Origin: Spirochaetaceae bacterium
GTDB lineage: Bacteria > Spirochaetota > Spirochaetia > JABEVK01
Length of the DNA stretch: 7,037 bases
Direction of reading: 5' to 3'
Assembly: GCA_023265735.1 (NCBI GenBank)
Contig: JAHFSN010000102.1
Location: forward strand, 1 to 7,037
Part shown: positions 6,701 to 7,037 of the stretch, in pieces
Numbering within the stretch: position 1 is the first letter of the stretch
Layout of the letters: each line of letters opens with the position of its first letter
Position numbers and translations under genes: made by a program
Notes under the pieces: model-generated
Databases searched by the model: none
The model's input: only the letters and a program-made list of their open reading frames with translations
What the model was told of the DNA's origin: nothing

Positions 6701-7037
6701 GTTGACGTCGTTGAACTCCTGGCGGATCTGCCCCATGGACGCTTCGAGGGCGGTCATCTGCTCGCCCGAGGCCTTGATCCGCTGGGAGACCTTGTCGACG
6801 AAGACGGTCTCTTCCTTGAGGCGGTCGAGGTTGGCGTCGACCCGGCCCGTCTGGGCCTCGAGGTCGGCCATGGACTTGGCGTAGCGGTCGAGCCGGGCCT
6901 GCATCTGCTCGATCTCGGGGGTCCGGGTCAGGAGGTTGGCCTCGACGGCCTGGATTCGCTTCAGGATCTCGGTGGCGGTCTTGTCGTGGACCTTGAGGAC
7001 GGTCTCGAAGTCCTTCACCGTGGCGGTCCGTTCTTCC
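3791..7037 (-). CDS. Giant coiled-coil protein with C-terminal helix-turn-helix-like tail, 5' end outside window
   Basis: The frame is open to the right window edge. The GTG at 7018-7016 is a possible start, but in-frame codons continue upstream (EERTAT before it), so the gene probably begins outside the window. About 1080 residues are visible. Residues (counted from that GTG) 35 to about 940 show no proline, no cysteine was seen in the whole protein, and Glu, Gln, Lys, Arg, Leu and Ala dominate in heptad-like spacing, as in a very long alpha-helical rod. After a break near P945, more helix, and a Gly/Ala/Pro linker (about 1023-1036), residues 1038-1072 form a small helical module, with LARQGWGKEEISRATKLS followed by QGEVELILEL, similar to the HTH-like ends of DUF2802/DUF6115-type proteins. 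I recall spirochaete-specific coiled-coil proteins of this size and tail; a cytoskeletal or scaffold role is inference. The TAG stop is at 3793-3791. An N-terminal anchor, if any, is not visible. Confidence 0.88.
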   Translation of the reverse strand, partial: EERTATVKDFETVLKVHDKTATEILKRIQAVEANLLTRTPEIEQMQARLDRYAKSMADLEAQTGRVDANLDRLKEETVFVDKVSQRIKASGEQMTALEASMGQIRQEFNDVNEQDLEAVRRNVMGTFEQEATGYHQKVEEARHQVEEFHKFIKELDLRRLAFLRETETALEQKADELQAAAEASFQEAARQAEDLSSVIFLKLEERIEKQAQDSENRLKEEIIGREADIREGFLVLQSRLTEIDQAVDAARNETQVIQNRTQEELGALQETLKEAARRLRQDFQTEQAQLLNMTAQLKSDLEVKVSSVRQQVSSDADSLRNELQQALSADRQTAQNLVTEVQQQLLSARKEVQDDEQKALEGLEARLQDFEAGFAYRYGKMEEAEKDLAALDQNLRQAMDKLTERIQQEFSSFDEAMANRRKAGQDDLDARFNANRAAMDKLDADLEDLKGRAYDNVSEKLLGFEEEFFEDLQKRNAAMTQSIEDWQKAQKDQMDELRAMSERDRTEAEKVMAETMKVRVQELQTSAFQQMDKLERQVHEAQEATAASVAAYREEVEQTRSRIVEELADLEKTLGARFEQDRARAELAIGESVTKLERDVDGRIRLLNEGLDQFKADFQTNLGATETDFGLWQTKFEQRFKELEGDLGEQYRTYRDALTDKISALTDEFNRQKEDLITRSAEDRSALRSDLTQIRAGIEELDASLRNRTQSAHEAFEREYESMNQDLQKKNRDLVADIEGRLRDYRTAVNDTREKAEAMQKKLFGKIEDQANLLTVNLEEIDKRQKTFVAQTKVFERADTLKQELQEAIEDLKGDLARIEVQRKDLFEIEASIARVKKLGDETSEKAAKFTAEKKRIDLMDSDFQRILGLSQSMELRLEQVTTSHDLLQDIQLRIRKLEDYSKDIESRYDRLEKRREVLDSTTDGVDRNFALLEKIEKAVRGLDSELQAMPGEVEDLRKRMKVLTQGKEATDKAVERLTQLDQTLKDVEQRIGRMEQAREWLAGVETRLVETKAAADEQVQTLASITRAAGGAPAKSRTPDNEIRQTVLKLARQGWGKEEISRATKLSQGEVELILELGTR

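Overview
The window is GC-rich and has four protein genes and one long gene-free gap. Three genes run left to right: the 3' end of murD, a response regulator fused to a degenerate kinase-like module, and a complete PAS-type histidine kinase. Each overlaps the next by a few bases, so they look co-transcribed and translationally coupled. A fourth, very long gene runs right to left, enters from the right edge and encodes an almost pure coiled-coil protein with a small helix-turn-helix-like tail. The two gene sets converge on a 664-base gap.

Organism: the giant proline-poor coiled coil with its 'QGW..EEIS....LS.GEVELIL' tail resembles large coiled-coil proteins I associate with spirochaetes. The NDTTAT form of the MurD C-terminal motif and the REC-plus-DUF3369-type regulator would fit a GC-rich, free-living spirochaete. 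This is inference from memory of families, not a search result, and other GC-rich Gram-negative lineages are possible.

Layout: 1-591 MurD C-terminal part (peptidoglycan precursor ligase); 588-2099 REC + GAF-like (DUF3369-type) + HisKA_2/Spo0B/ChpT-like phosphotransfer module with an eroded ATPase region; 2086-3126 PAS + HisKA + HATPase_c kinase with all motifs intact, using a TTG start behind a strong ribosome binding site; 3127-3790 gene-free, with several inverted repeats and a strikingly regular 89-base imperfect hairpin at 3688-3776; 3791-7037 (minus) the coiled-coil gene, truncated by the window edge.

How they may work together: the intact kinase is the obvious phosphoryl donor for Asp74 of the regulator. 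The regulator has no DNA-binding or enzymatic output domain. It ends in a module that keeps a candidate phosphoacceptor His but lacks the ATP-binding boxes, so the pair may form a compact His-Asp-His relay, feeding a partner encoded elsewhere. Physical coupling to murD hints at, but does not prove, a link to cell-wall status.
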